Shown: piece by piece, positions 7,793 through 15,776 of the stretch
How the letters are laid out: every line of letters begins with the position of its first letter
Position numbering within the stretch: the stretch's first letter is position 1
Notes under the pieces: generated by a model
Database searches by the model: none
Told to the model about the DNA's origin: nothing
What the model saw: the letters and a program-made list of their open reading frames with translations, nothing else
Position numbers and translations under genes: made by a program
Source of the DNA: Lentilactobacillus kisonensis DSM 19906 = JCM 15041
GTDB lineage: Bacteria; Bacillota; Bacilli; Lactobacillales; Lactobacillaceae
NCBI RefSeq assembly: GCF_001434135.1
Contig: NZ_AZEB01000027.1
Span: 1 to 32,979 of the forward strand
Direction: 5' to 3'
Length of the DNA stretch: 32,979 bases

Positions 7793-8911
7793 ATGTTGGT
7801 TGCAATGGCAAATAATAAACTAATAATGGCAAGTGCTGTGATGGGTGACGTAGGGCCGTTTATTTGCCCTTGCTGTCGGCTGCCGGTAATTTATAAACAT
7901 GGTAACTATCGAATTCCTCATTTTAGCCATAAAGCCAAAGCAAACTGCTTTGGCTTTAGTGAAAACGAAAGTCAAAGCCACCTAAAGGGGAAGCTAACTT
8001 TTCAACGTCAGCTAACCGCAATTGGGTGTCATGTTGAGATCGAAGTCACGATGGCGGCAATTGAACAACGGGCTGATGTCTTCTTGCCAGATGATCGGGT
8101 TGTCTTAGAATATCAATGCAGTCCAATTTCATTTACGGAAATTCACCGGCGGACTGTTAACTATCACCAACTGGATAATGACGTTATTTGGATATTGGGC
8201 GACTATCACCGGGCGAAGGCGCTTCGCTCGGAAATGGTTGCTAAGTTCGCTAAATTTCAGGCCCAACTCGGCTTTTATATTATTTTCTATTCGGCCGTGA
8301 ACGATCAGTTTTGGCTCTTTTATCAGTTGAAGGAAGTTGCAGGCAAGATTGAAAGGCAGACCCGGCAGTTCGAGACGTTGCCAAAGGTCCTGGATTTCAT
8401 GAAGCACTATCGGCAACCAACTACTAAGAGCCAAATTCAGAATAAGGTATCACTACTGAACCAACTTCGGCGGATCCAGCAAAGCAATGTTTTACGGAAT
8501 AATACCTACCGTGACATGGTAGCCGCATGTTACCAATCTGGTAAGCTCTTTGTCGGCTGTCCAATGGTTTGTCATGATAAATGGTGGATTGGGACGCCAG
8601 TCTTTAAACAGTCAATTCTTTGCTGGAAGGTTTGGATTGTCCTGGAACTTTTTGAACGGCGCCGAGGTAATGTGTCTAATCAACAGTTGAATCAGTTGTT
8701 TGTGGAGTCAGTGAATCTCTTTGGGAGGCAGATGGCTCAAGTTGATAATTATGCCCGCTTCTTTCAGATTGAATTTACGAATTTTATGATCGCATTACGT
8801 TCTAGTGGGTATATCCGGCATACGGTTGCCGGTATTAGGATTATTCGGCGGCCAGAATGGTTTGCCAGTTACGATCAAAAACGGGCCTTTATTCTGACGG
8901 GAAATCAGTGA
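7793..8911 (+). CDS. coiA: Competence protein CoiA
   Basis: 372 aa from the ATG chosen because GGAGGG lies just upstream; an in-frame TTG at 7778 sits on that Shine-Dalgarno itself. CoiA is a competence-induced protein needed for recombination of incoming DNA. Seen: a Cys-pair zinc-finger-like start (FICPCCRLPV), HFSH, and a nuclease-like core with ADVFLPD and EYQCS followed by NYHQLDNDVIWILG, consistent with the PD-(D/E)xK fold reported for this family. The gene is intact, one piece of evidence for a competence system. It is followed by pepF as in Bacillus (yjbF-yjbG). No clear ComX (CIN) box was found upstream. Confidence 0.88.
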   Translation: MLVAMANNKLIMASAVMGDVGPFICPCCRLPVIYKHGNYRIPHFSHKAKANCFGFSENESQSHLKGKLTFQRQLTAIGCHVEIEVTMAAIEQRADVFLPDDRVVLEYQCSPISFTEIHRRTVNYHQLDNDVIWILGDYHRAKALRSEMVAKFAKFQAQLGFYIIFYSAVNDQFWLFYQLKEVAGKIERQTRQFETLPKVLDFMKHYRQPTTKSQIQNKVSLLNQLRRIQQSNVLRNNTYRDMVAACYQSGKLFVGCPMVCHDKWWIGTPVFKQSILCWKVWIVLELFERRRGNVSNQQLNQLFVESVNLFGRQMAQVDNYARFFQIEFTNFMIALRSSGYIRHTVAGIRIIRRPEWFASYDQKRAFILTGNQ

Positions 8912-8953
8912 GTGTGATAACCTTGGGGTATTGAATACTTGGAGGCGGATATT

Positions 8954-10771
8954 ATGGCTAAAGCACAAGCATTACCACTTAGAAAGGATGTTCCGGTACC
9001 TTTAACCTGGGATTTAACGACGGTTTACAAAAATGATGATGCGTTTGAAACGGATTTTTCATTTATTCAAGATCAGATCAAAGTGATTTCGCAGTTAGCT
9101 GGAACCCTTGAAAACAGTGCAGATGCACTACTTAAAGCAACTGATCTTTACTTGGATTTAAATCGGAAGCTAGAAAAGGTGTACGTATACGCACAGTTGA
9201 AGAATGATCAGGATACGAGTGAAAATAAGTATCAGGCGATGTTTTCACGAGTAGAGGCACTAGCTGCAAAATTTGCGGCTGCTGTTTCATGGTTTGACCC
9301 GGAACTGTTGAAACTTACTGAAACGCAAATGAAGCAATATTATCAAACAGCGCCTAAACTCACCAATTATAAACGGCTATTTGATCAAACGTTTAAACAG
9401 CGTGGTCATATTTTGAGCAACGATGTTGAAGCAGTTTTAGCCGGGGCGGGGGATATCTTTTCCTCGGGTGAAAAAACGTTTGGTATTTTGGATAATACGG
9501 ATTTGCCATTTCCAGTTGTGACTGATGATAACGGTAATCAGGTGCAGCTATCCCAAGGGGTGTACGGCATTTTATTGGAATCAACCAACCAAAAGGTCCG
9601 CAAGCAAGCGTTTCAAAAACTGTACGAAGTCTATGGTCAATTTCAGCATACCTTGGCTGCTACTTTAACGACAAACGTCAAGAATCATAATTTTAAAGCG
9701 ACCGTTCGCAACTATCATAGTGCGTTGGAAGCGGCTTTAGCTGCTAATGAAGTGCCTACTAATGTTTACGAAAATCTAATTGAAGTTGTGAATAAGCATC
9801 TCGATTTGCTTCATCGTTACGTGGCGCTGCGAAAGCGAATTCTTAACCTGGATGAGTTGCATATGTATGATCTTTATACGTCGCTGATTGGTAAAAAGTC
9901 CCCGAAATACTCATTTGATCAGTCAAAAAAGATTGCCCTAGAGGCACTTCAGGTGATGGGGCCAGATTATGTCAATCATGTCAAAGAAGCCTTCGGTAAC
10001 CGGTGGATTGACGTGGTTGAAAACCGCTATAAACGCAGTGGGGGTTACTCGTCTGGTACTTATGACACCAATCCATTTATTCTGTTAAATTGGAAGGACA
10101 ATCTGGATAATTTATATACGTTGATCCATGAGACTGGCCACAGTATGCACAGTTACTATGCAACCCATAATCAGCCTTACCAGTATGGAGACTATTCAAT
10201 CTTTGTCGCTGAAATTGCTTCAACAACCAATGAAAATATTTTGACCGATTATCTATTGGATAAATTCAAAGATGATACTGCAATGAAAAAGGTTATTTTG
10301 AATTATTATCTTGATGGCTTTAAGGGGACGGTATTCCGCCAGACTCAGTTTGCTGAATTTGAACAGTATATTCATGAGCAAGATGCTAAGGGACAACCAC
10401 TTACTGCGGATTTCCTGGACAAGTATTACAAGCATTTGAATGCAAAGTATTATGGGGATGCTGTTATCTCAGATGATGAAATTGGCTTAGAATGGTCACG
10501 AATTCCCCATTTTTACTATAACTTTTACGTTTATCAGTACGCTACTGGATTTGCAGCAGCGTCAACATTGGCTGATGGCATTACGAGTGGTTCGGCTGAC
10601 CACGTTGAAAAGTATCTTAATTTCCTAAAATCTGGCAGTTCGGACACCCCAACAAATGTGATGAAGAAGGCCGGCGTGGATATGACCAAGCCCGATTACC
10701 TTGAACATGCTTTTGAGATATTTGAGCGTCGCTTGAATGAATTTGAAAAATTAACTGAGACTGAGTCATAG
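8954..10771 (+). CDS. pepF: Oligoendopeptidase F
   Basis: 605 aa M3-family zinc metallopeptidase that cleaves short peptides in the cytoplasm. Seen: the zinc motif HETGH at residues 392-396 within LIHETGHSMHSYYA, the downstream glutamate region (FVAEIASTTNE), and the family C-terminal pattern RIPHFYYNFYVYQYATGFAAA. The ATG at 8954 is preferred because TTGGAGGCGG sits immediately before it; the in-frame TTG at 8939 overlaps that Shine-Dalgarno. It lies 42 bases after coiA with no terminator between, so the two are probably cotranscribed. It is full length and ends before a bidirectional terminator. Confidence 0.95.
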   Translation: MAKAQALPLRKDVPVPLTWDLTTVYKNDDAFETDFSFIQDQIKVISQLAGTLENSADALLKATDLYLDLNRKLEKVYVYAQLKNDQDTSENKYQAMFSRVEALAAKFAAAVSWFDPELLKLTETQMKQYYQTAPKLTNYKRLFDQTFKQRGHILSNDVEAVLAGAGDIFSSGEKTFGILDNTDLPFPVVTDDNGNQVQLSQGVYGILLESTNQKVRKQAFQKLYEVYGQFQHTLAATLTTNVKNHNFKATVRNYHSALEAALAANEVPTNVYENLIEVVNKHLDLLHRYVALRKRILNLDELHMYDLYTSLIGKKSPKYSFDQSKKIALEALQVMGPDYVNHVKEAFGNRWIDVVENRYKRSGGYSSGTYDTNPFILLNWKDNLDNLYTLIHETGHSMHSYYATHNQPYQYGDYSIFVAEIASTTNENILTDYLLDKFKDDTAMKKVILNYYLDGFKGTVFRQTQFAEFEQYIHEQDAKGQPLTADFLDKYYKHLNAKYYGDAVISDDEIGLEWSRIPHFYYNFYVYQYATGFAAASTLADGITSGSADHVEKYLNFLKSGSSDTPTNVMKKAGVDMTKPDYLEHAFEIFERRLNEFEKLTETES

Positions 10772-10835
10772 TAGACGCAGGTAACTTCTTGGCAGGGATA
10801 CTTTTCTCAGTTACTGGTTAACTAGTTATTCACAC

Positions 10836-10880
10836 AAAAATCGTGTCACCACTCCCATGCGGAATAGTGACACGATTTTT
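10836..10880. terminator. Bidirectional rho-independent terminator
   Basis: A perfect 14-bp stem AAAAATCGTGTCAC / GTGACACGATTTTT (10836-10849 with 10867-10880) with A and T runs at the ends. It serves pepF on the plus strand and the converging SpxH-like gene on the minus strand. Confidence 0.88.
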
Positions 10881-10925
10881 AGTTAGGGATAGTGGCCCGT
10901 CCATTGTGGTGGACAGACCGTTCAA

Positions 10926-11549
10926 CTACATTCTTCCCAGGTTAACAAATTGAACAACTGTCGAATTTGGATCAGTCGGTTTCGCCAATTCTTCAAAATG
11001 TTTAGCAGAACTAATGCTACGTGAACAGAAATTATACAAAGAATTGTAATCATAATCTTTAATTAAGAGACCATTACCATCAACAGCTGAATTGAATAGA
11101 ACCGTGCTAGCTGGTGTTTTAACTGACATTTCATTAGCGACCCGCTGATCAGCCCGAAACATTTTTTTGGCTAGGTTGGAGCGACGATCTTCGCGAAACA
11201 TATCACAATCTAAGCCATTTTTTTCCGCTAATTCTAAAACCAAATCATCACAATAATCTTCAGCGTTATCTAAAATCTCATGTTGCAGATCCATCAAAAA
11301 GTTTCTACCAAAACGCTTGCCCTGAAATGAGGCCGCTTTCGAGTCTAAAATCACTTTAAATGGGAGCTCATGATCGACAGCTTTTTCAGGCGTACAAGTG
11401 GCTAAATCATTGACAACCCTGATGTTTAACATTGTCAAAAATCTTACGGAAACGTTTGATTTAAGTTTTTGAGAAAGCTTGTTGATTACTTTTTCGGCGT
11501 CATAGCAATGTCGATTTAGCGGATCAATAAATAAATAAATTTCTAACAC
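10926..11549 (-). CDS. spxH: SpxH-like (YjbH) DsbA-family adaptor protein
   Basis: 207 aa from a GTG start with GGAGGG 7 bases upstream; an ATG at 11579 lies in frame but without a ribosome site. In Bacillus, YjbH/SpxH is a thioredoxin-fold adaptor that delivers the stress regulator Spx to ClpXP. Seen: the beta-strand opening EIYLFIDPL followed by NRHCYDAE, where the DsbA-type CxxC would be. Only the second cysteine remains, so classical disulfide exchange is unlikely. The position beside coiA, pepF and relQ repeats the Bacillus yjb order and supports the assignment. The second half is poorly conserved and was not assignable by eye. Confidence 0.72.
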   Translation of the reverse strand: MLEIYLFIDPLNRHCYDAEKVINKLSQKLKSNVSVRFLTMLNIRVVNDLATCTPEKAVDHELPFKVILDSKAASFQGKRFGRNFLMDLQHEILDNAEDYCDDLVLELAEKNGLDCDMFREDRRSNLAKKMFRADQRVANEMSVKTPASTVLFNSAVDGNGLLIKDYDYNSLYNFCSRSISSAKHFEELAKPTDPNSTVVQFVNLGRM

Positions 11550-11670
11550 AATATTGCCCTCCAATGGTTTAATCGACAAATTAAGTAATATACTAATTAA
11601 TCACTTAACTAAGAATAACAAATTTTACGGCAAAAACAACATATTTGCTCATAAAGAAATGGTCCCGTCT

Positions 11671-11698
11671 TTGGAAAGAGGGGTCAATATGGTAAAAT
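11671..11698 (+). promoter_or_regulatory. Predicted promoter of relQ-nadK-rluD
   Basis: TTGGAA at 11671-11676, a 16-base spacer, and TAAAAT at 11693-11698 preceded by TGG (extended -10). The transcript would have a leader of about 60 bases. Confidence 0.5.
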
Positions 11699-11764
11699 GA
11701 ACTTCGGTTTAATTTTTACTTGGATAAGGTGCTCGTTTGGGCATGATAGATTGGAAGTGTTAGC

Positions 11765-12418
11765 TTGGTTGAGAATTGGGATAATTTTTTAATACCTTAC
11801 AAACAAGCTGTTGATGAATTAAAAGTAAAGCTACGCGGTATTCGCGCTCAGTTTTTAAAATTAGATGGTAGAAGCCCAATTGAGTTTGTGACTGGCCGGG
11901 TTAAACCCGTGGACAGCATTAAAGAAAAAATGGTTCGGCGGCATATCTCAGAGAACCGGCTTGAAGAAGATATGGAAGATATTGCCGGTTTGCGGATTAT
12001 GTGTCAATTTGTTGAAGATATTTATCAAGTTGTTGATTTATTGAGAAAACGGACAGATATTAATATTCTTGAAGAACGCGATTATGTTCATAATAAGAAG
12101 CCCAGTGGTTACCGGTCATACCATATTATTTTTGAATACCCGGTTCAGATGCTGTCGGGTGAGAAAGTAATCTTAGCAGAGATTCAAGTGCGAACGCTCG
12201 CAATGAACTTCTGGGCAACAGTTGAACATTCACTTAATTATAAATATCAAGGAGAGTTCCCTGACGATCTCAAGGTGAGGTTGAAGCGTTCGGCTGAAGC
12301 TGCTTTTAAGCTTGATGAGGAAATGTCTGAGATTAGGGATGAACTTCAAGAAACTAATAATAAGTCAACAGGCAATAATTTGGGGAAATCATCAGATGAA
12401 AATAGCGATTTACAGTAA
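11765..12418 (+). CDS. relQ: Small (p)ppGpp synthetase RelQ (YjbM)
   Basis: 217 aa. Transfers pyrophosphate from ATP to GDP or GTP to make the stress alarmone (p)ppGpp. Seen: the strongly conserved RelA/SpoT synthetase core SPIEFVTGRVKP, IAGLRIMCQF, GYRSYH, EIQVRTLAMNFWATVEHSLNYKY, with no hydrolase, TGS or ACT domain, which defines the small RelQ class. The TTG start matches the family N-terminus (FLIPYKQAVDELKVKL); the ribosome site (GGAAG) is weak. Its 3' end overlaps nadK by 23 bases, as in the Bacillus yjbM-nadK-yjbO order. The C-terminal tail after about 195 is Asn/Ser-rich and not conserved. Confidence 0.94.
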   Translation: MVENWDNFLIPYKQAVDELKVKLRGIRAQFLKLDGRSPIEFVTGRVKPVDSIKEKMVRRHISENRLEEDMEDIAGLRIMCQFVEDIYQVVDLLRKRTDINILEERDYVHNKKPSGYRSYHIIFEYPVQMLSGEKVILAEIQVRTLAMNFWATVEHSLNYKYQGEFPDDLKVRLKRSAEAAFKLDEEMSEIRDELQETNNKSTGNNLGKSSDENSDLQ

Positions 12419-13208
12419 TCTGGGGGAGTCGTCTAACAACGTGGCAACTGCCCTTAAGAAAGAAATTGATCATTCTAAACATTTGAGCGTTGACGGACTT
12501 AATCCCGAGATGGTCATTTCCGTTGGTGGGGATGGGACGCTCTTATCTGCATTTCATCACTATCAAGATATCAGTGATCAGATTCGGATGGTCGGCATTC
12601 ATACCGGTCACCTAGGGTTTTATACTGATTGGCGGGACTACGAAGTGAGTGAACTTGTTGACAGTTTGGAACATGATAATGGTCAAAGCGTCACGTACCC
12701 GCTGTTAGATATCCGCGTTAATTACACTAGCGGTGGGTTTTCCGATCGGGGATTGGCACTCAATGAGTCAACCTTAAAGCAAATTAATGGAACGATGGTC
12801 GCCGATTTGTACATTAAAAATCAGCTTTTCGAAAGTTTTCGGGGAGATGGGCTGTGTGTATCAACGCCGAGTGGCTCAACCGCTTATAATAAATCCGTTG
12901 GTGGGGCGATTATTAACCCCTTGTTGAATGCTATTCAAGTTGCTGAAATTTCTTCGATTAATAACCGGGTATTCAGAACATTGGGGTCGCCGTTGATTAT
13001 TGCTCCTGATGAATGGATTAAAGTTGTTTTAAAGTCATCTGGTCAAACCATCTTAACTTGTGATCATCAGGTAATTTCAACTGAGCCAATTGCGTCAATT
13101 GAATACCGAATTTCTAAGCGACGAATTGCTTTTGCCCAGTACCGCCATACGCAATTTTGGCGACGGGTAAGTAATTCATTCATTGGCAGGGCCACTTCTG
13201 ATGACTGA
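12396..13208 (+). CDS. nadK: NAD kinase
   Basis: 270 aa. Phosphorylates NAD to NADP in the cytoplasm. Seen: the ATP/NAD site VGGDGTLLSAF, LNESTLK for the conserved NE/D region, and the signature STPSGSTAYNKSVGGAI. The start at ATG 12396 gives the normal family beginning MKIAIYSN and the normal length; the longer frame back to 12312 lies fully inside relQ and is rejected. GGGGAA lies 9 bases upstream. It overlaps relQ by 23 bases and the pseudouridine synthase by 8, so the three are one translationally coupled operon linking alarmone synthesis, NADP supply and RNA modification. Confidence 0.95.
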   Translation: MKIAIYSNLGESSNNVATALKKEIDHSKHLSVDGLNPEMVISVGGDGTLLSAFHHYQDISDQIRMVGIHTGHLGFYTDWRDYEVSELVDSLEHDNGQSVTYPLLDIRVNYTSGGFSDRGLALNESTLKQINGTMVADLYIKNQLFESFRGDGLCVSTPSGSTAYNKSVGGAIINPLLNAIQVAEISSINNRVFRTLGSPLIIAPDEWIKVVLKSSGQTILTCDHQVISTEPIASIEYRISKRRIAFAQYRHTQFWRRVSNSFIGRATSDD

Positions 13209-14103
13209 ATTTAGTTGGCAATATCAGGGAGACAGCCCGATTAAGGCACGGACGTTCATTATGGGATACGGTGTTACCCGAACGCTCCTTAAGAAGATTA
13301 AGTACCATGGCGGCCAGATTCGAGTTAATGGGCAGGCAGTTTTGGCAAATCGAATGGTGGATAGAGGCGACGTTGTAACGGTCGTGCTACCACCAGAGCC
13401 AGAAAACGACCACGTTGCGGTTTCAGCCGTGCCACTAAAGATTGTTCATGAAGATCCCAACTTTTTGATTGTGGATAAACCGGCTGGTGTCGCCTCTGTA
13501 CCGTCACATAACTATGCACAAGACACGTTAGTTAATCGGGTGAAGGGTTACTATCAACGACAAGGCTATGCTAACCAGAAGATTCATATTGTTACTCGGT
13601 TGGATAAGGATACTAGCGGGCTAGTAATTTTTGCCAAACACCATTTTGCTCATTCCGTTTTGGATAAGCAGTTAAAAGACCGAACTATTCAAAAAACGTA
13701 TTTAGCAATCACGTCTGGGCAGATTACTGCTGATCATTTTGAAATATATTTGCCGATTGGACGAGATGAAACATCGTTTGTTAAACGTCAAGTGACTAAC
13801 TCTGGCAAGATGTCGATTACCGAGGGCTGGGTTGTACGGCGGCTACCACACCAAACGCTCGTCCGCTTACAGCTGCACACGGGACGGACCCACCAAATTC
13901 GCGTTCATCTGAGCGCGTTGGGGCATCCTTTAATTGGTGATTGGTTATATAATCCGACCAATCACTTGATGGCTCGTCAAGCACTACATTGTTACCACTT
14001 GGAATTTTATGATCCATTTAATCACCGACAAATTAGCTGTCATTCACCGTTGCCAGAGGATATGAAAACTTTCGTGGGAAATCAGTGGCTGCAGCCGTTT
14101 TAA
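13201..14103 (+). CDS. RluD/RluA-family RNA pseudouridine synthase (YjbO-like)
   Basis: 301 aa. Converts uridine to pseudouridine in RNA, probably 23S rRNA; the exact target is unknown. Seen: an S4-like N-terminal region (about 20-75) with IRVNGQAV, VDKPAGV, the catalytic-aspartate motif RLDKDTSGLVIFAK, and the C-terminal GRTHQIRVHLSALGHPLIGD typical of the RluA group. The ATG at 13201 overlaps the nadK stop by 8 bases; a TTG at 13183 in frame has no better ribosome site. It is the last gene of the relQ operon. A weak inverted repeat follows (about 14120-14163) but without a good T-run. Confidence 0.92.
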   Translation: MTEFSWQYQGDSPIKARTFIMGYGVTRTLLKKIKYHGGQIRVNGQAVLANRMVDRGDVVTVVLPPEPENDHVAVSAVPLKIVHEDPNFLIVDKPAGVASVPSHNYAQDTLVNRVKGYYQRQGYANQKIHIVTRLDKDTSGLVIFAKHHFAHSVLDKQLKDRTIQKTYLAITSGQITADHFEIYLPIGRDETSFVKRQVTNSGKMSITEGWVVRRLPHQTLVRLQLHTGRTHQIRVHLSALGHPLIGDWLYNPTNHLMARQALHCYHLEFYDPFNHRQISCHSPLPEDMKTFVGNQWLQPF

Positions 14104-14178
14104 TTAGATAATTTAAAATTGAGCTTCCACCATGATTTTTGTCTAATCATGTGCTGGGGGCTCTTGGTTTGAACCCTG

Positions 14179-14187
14179 TGATATAAT
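14179..14187 (+). promoter_or_regulatory. Predicted extended -10 promoter of the rlmA-trmL operon
   Basis: TGA followed directly by TATAAT (14182-14187), about 27 bases before the GTG start. No good -35 was found, which is normal for extended -10 promoters. Confidence 0.55.
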
Positions 14188-14213
14188 TAATAAGTCCTTG
14201 GAGGCATTTTTTC

Positions 14214-15065
14214 GTGAAAAAAATTGAAATTGGTAAACAATTTATAAGTAATCACCTTGATCTTTTTCGCTGCCCCATTTGTGATCAGCCGTTTGCTGAG
14301 ATGACAGAATTCAGCTTGATATGCCCAAATGGCCATGGCTTTGATTTGTCTAAGAAAGGCACCTTATATTTTCTAACTCATAATTCGAATAATGAATATG
14401 ATGCGGAAATGTTAAGTGCCCGCCATCAAATTCTGCAGGCGGGCTTGTTTGATCCAATTATCAAGGCGATTAGTGGACAACTTTCAGAGCAGCCCGAAAC
14501 AATTTTAGATGTTGGCTGTGGGGAAGGGACACCACTTGCCAAACTTGAAAAATGCCGGCAAGATTTAGATGTTGCGGTGGGATTTGACATTTCTAAGGAT
14601 GGCATCAATTTGGCAACTCAGCATGGGGCAAATGCCTTTTTCTGTGTGGCTGATTTGGCCCATCTTCCATTTAATGACCACGTATTTAGCACGGTTGTTG
14701 ATTTGTTTTCACCTTCGGCATACAGTGAGTTTAATCGGGTCATCAAGCCGCACGGTAAGCTAATCAAAATCATTCCGAATAGCAATTACCTGCATGAGTT
14801 GCGGGCCCTTTTATTCGGAGATAACCAGCCAAATAGTTCTTACTCGAATCAAAGGGTTTATGATTTGTTCTTCGAGCATTACCCATCGGCAACGGTTAAC
14901 AAGTTGTGTTATCAGTTCACGATTCCAACTGGTCTACAGCAGGCATTGATGCTCATGACCCCGCTTCACTGGGGGAAAAATCAAAATGAAGATGGGAAAC
15001 GGTTGGTCGACGGTCTTACGTCCATTACGGTTGACGTTTCAATTTTAGTAAATCAATTCAATTAA
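14214..15065 (+). CDS. rlmA: 23S rRNA (guanine) methyltransferase, RlmA family
   Basis: 283 aa. Uses S-adenosylmethionine to methylate a guanine in domain II of 23S rRNA; Gram-positive members of this family (RlmA-II/TlrB type) act on G748. Seen: an N-terminal zinc-site pattern CPICDQPF ... CPNGHGFD, family words SKKGTLYFL and EMLSARHQILQAGLFDPI, the SAM-binding motif LDVGCGEG, and VVDLFSPSAYSEFNRV. The GTG start has TTGGAGG 9 bases upstream, with an extended -10 promoter ahead. trmL follows after 14 bases. The choice between the G745 and G748 subgroups rests on the organism, not on a residue I can point to. Confidence 0.88.
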   Translation: MKKIEIGKQFISNHLDLFRCPICDQPFAEMTEFSLICPNGHGFDLSKKGTLYFLTHNSNNEYDAEMLSARHQILQAGLFDPIIKAISGQLSEQPETILDVGCGEGTPLAKLEKCRQDLDVAVGFDISKDGINLATQHGANAFFCVADLAHLPFNDHVFSTVVDLFSPSAYSEFNRVIKPHGKLIKIIPNSNYLHELRALLFGDNQPNSSYSNQRVYDLFFEHYPSATVNKLCYQFTIPTGLQQALMLMTPLHWGKNQNEDGKRLVDGLTSITVDVSILVNQFN

Positions 15066-15079
15066 CTTTGGAGGAAAAA

Positions 15080-15592
15080 ATGACGAATCATATTGTACTA
15101 TTTGAACCACTGATGCCAGCAAATACGGGGAATATTGCTCGAACTTGTGCGGGCACCGACACGGTTTTAGATTTAATCGAACCACTTGGCTTCAGTATTG
15201 ATGATAAGCATCTCAAACGAGCTGGATTAGACTATTGGAATAAGGTTCAAATTAATTATCACAAGAACTTACCCGAATTTTTAAAAACTGTAAAGGATCC
15301 CCAAAACCTATTCTTGGTTTCTAAATTTGCCAATCAGGATTACACTGATCCTGATTATTCAGATTCAACTCAGGATTATTATCTGCTGTTTGGTAAGGAG
15401 ACGACTGGACTGCCAGAACCATTTATGCGTCAAAATCCAGAAAAGGCAATCCGAATTCCGCAAGATGACGATCATATTCGAGCATTGAACTTATCGAACA
15501 CCTGCGCAATTGTGATCTATGAGGTTTTACGACAGCAGGGCTTTAATCAATTAGAGCGGACACACACGTATGAACATGATAAATTAAAGTGA
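15080..15592 (+). CDS. trmL: tRNA (cytidine/uridine-34 2'-O)-methyltransferase TrmL
   Basis: 170 aa SPOUT (SpoU) enzyme that adds a 2'-O-methyl group at the wobble position of certain leucine tRNAs. Seen: the N-terminal EPLMPANTGNIARTCAGT pattern, LDYW, and the knotted SAM site with LLFGKETTGLP, IRIPQ and RALNLSNTCAIVIYEVLRQ. The ATG at 15080 is chosen because GGAGGAAAAA precedes it; the earlier in-frame TTG at 15068 overlaps that site. The length is normal for the short SPOUT class. It is cotranscribed with rlmA. After it comes a hairpin repeat on the opposite strand, then ftsK. Confidence 0.92.
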   Translation: MTNHIVLFEPLMPANTGNIARTCAGTDTVLDLIEPLGFSIDDKHLKRAGLDYWNKVQINYHKNLPEFLKTVKDPQNLFLVSKFANQDYTDPDYSDSTQDYYLLFGKETTGLPEPFMRQNPEKAIRIPQDDDHIRALNLSNTCAIVIYEVLRQQGFNQLERTHTYEHDKLK

Positions 15593-15606
15593 TTAGGTCA
15601 CATTCT

Positions 15607-15757
15607 TAGGACAGCTCCTCTAGACAGAAACTTCCACATAAGCACCTTGGTCAAAAATTCCAAACCCAGGAATTTCCGCCCAAGGAGACTTATATTTCGA
15701 CGGCCGTGAAACGCCTAGCCTACTCGGCAGTTTCTAACCGTCTGGATCCGCTCACTT
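15607..15757 (-). repeat. Hairpin repeat family, copy B (expanded)
   Basis: 151 bp, read on the minus strand from AAGTGAGCGGATCCAG (15757 end) to GCTGTCCTA (15607 end). Paired stems: AGAC/GTCT, GAAACT/AGTTTC, ATAAG/CTTAT, CCTTGG/CCAAGG (15645-15650 with 15680-15685 on plus) and AAATTCC/GGAATTT (15655-15661 with 15669-15675). Compared with copy A it carries roughly 30 extra bases in one arm, between AGAAACTG and the TAAGTCTCCTT block. It fills most of the gap between trmL and ftsK, in the opposite orientation to those genes. Confidence 0.85.
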
Positions 15758-15776
15758 TAATGAAAGGGGGAAATCA

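Noticed and set aside
12312-12395. Longer N-terminus for NAD kinase
   Set aside because: It lies within relQ, and the family starts at MKIAIYSN, which is the ATG at 12396.
14120-14163. Terminator after the RluD-type gene
   Set aside because: The stem is interrupted and lacks a proper T-run, so it was left uncalled.
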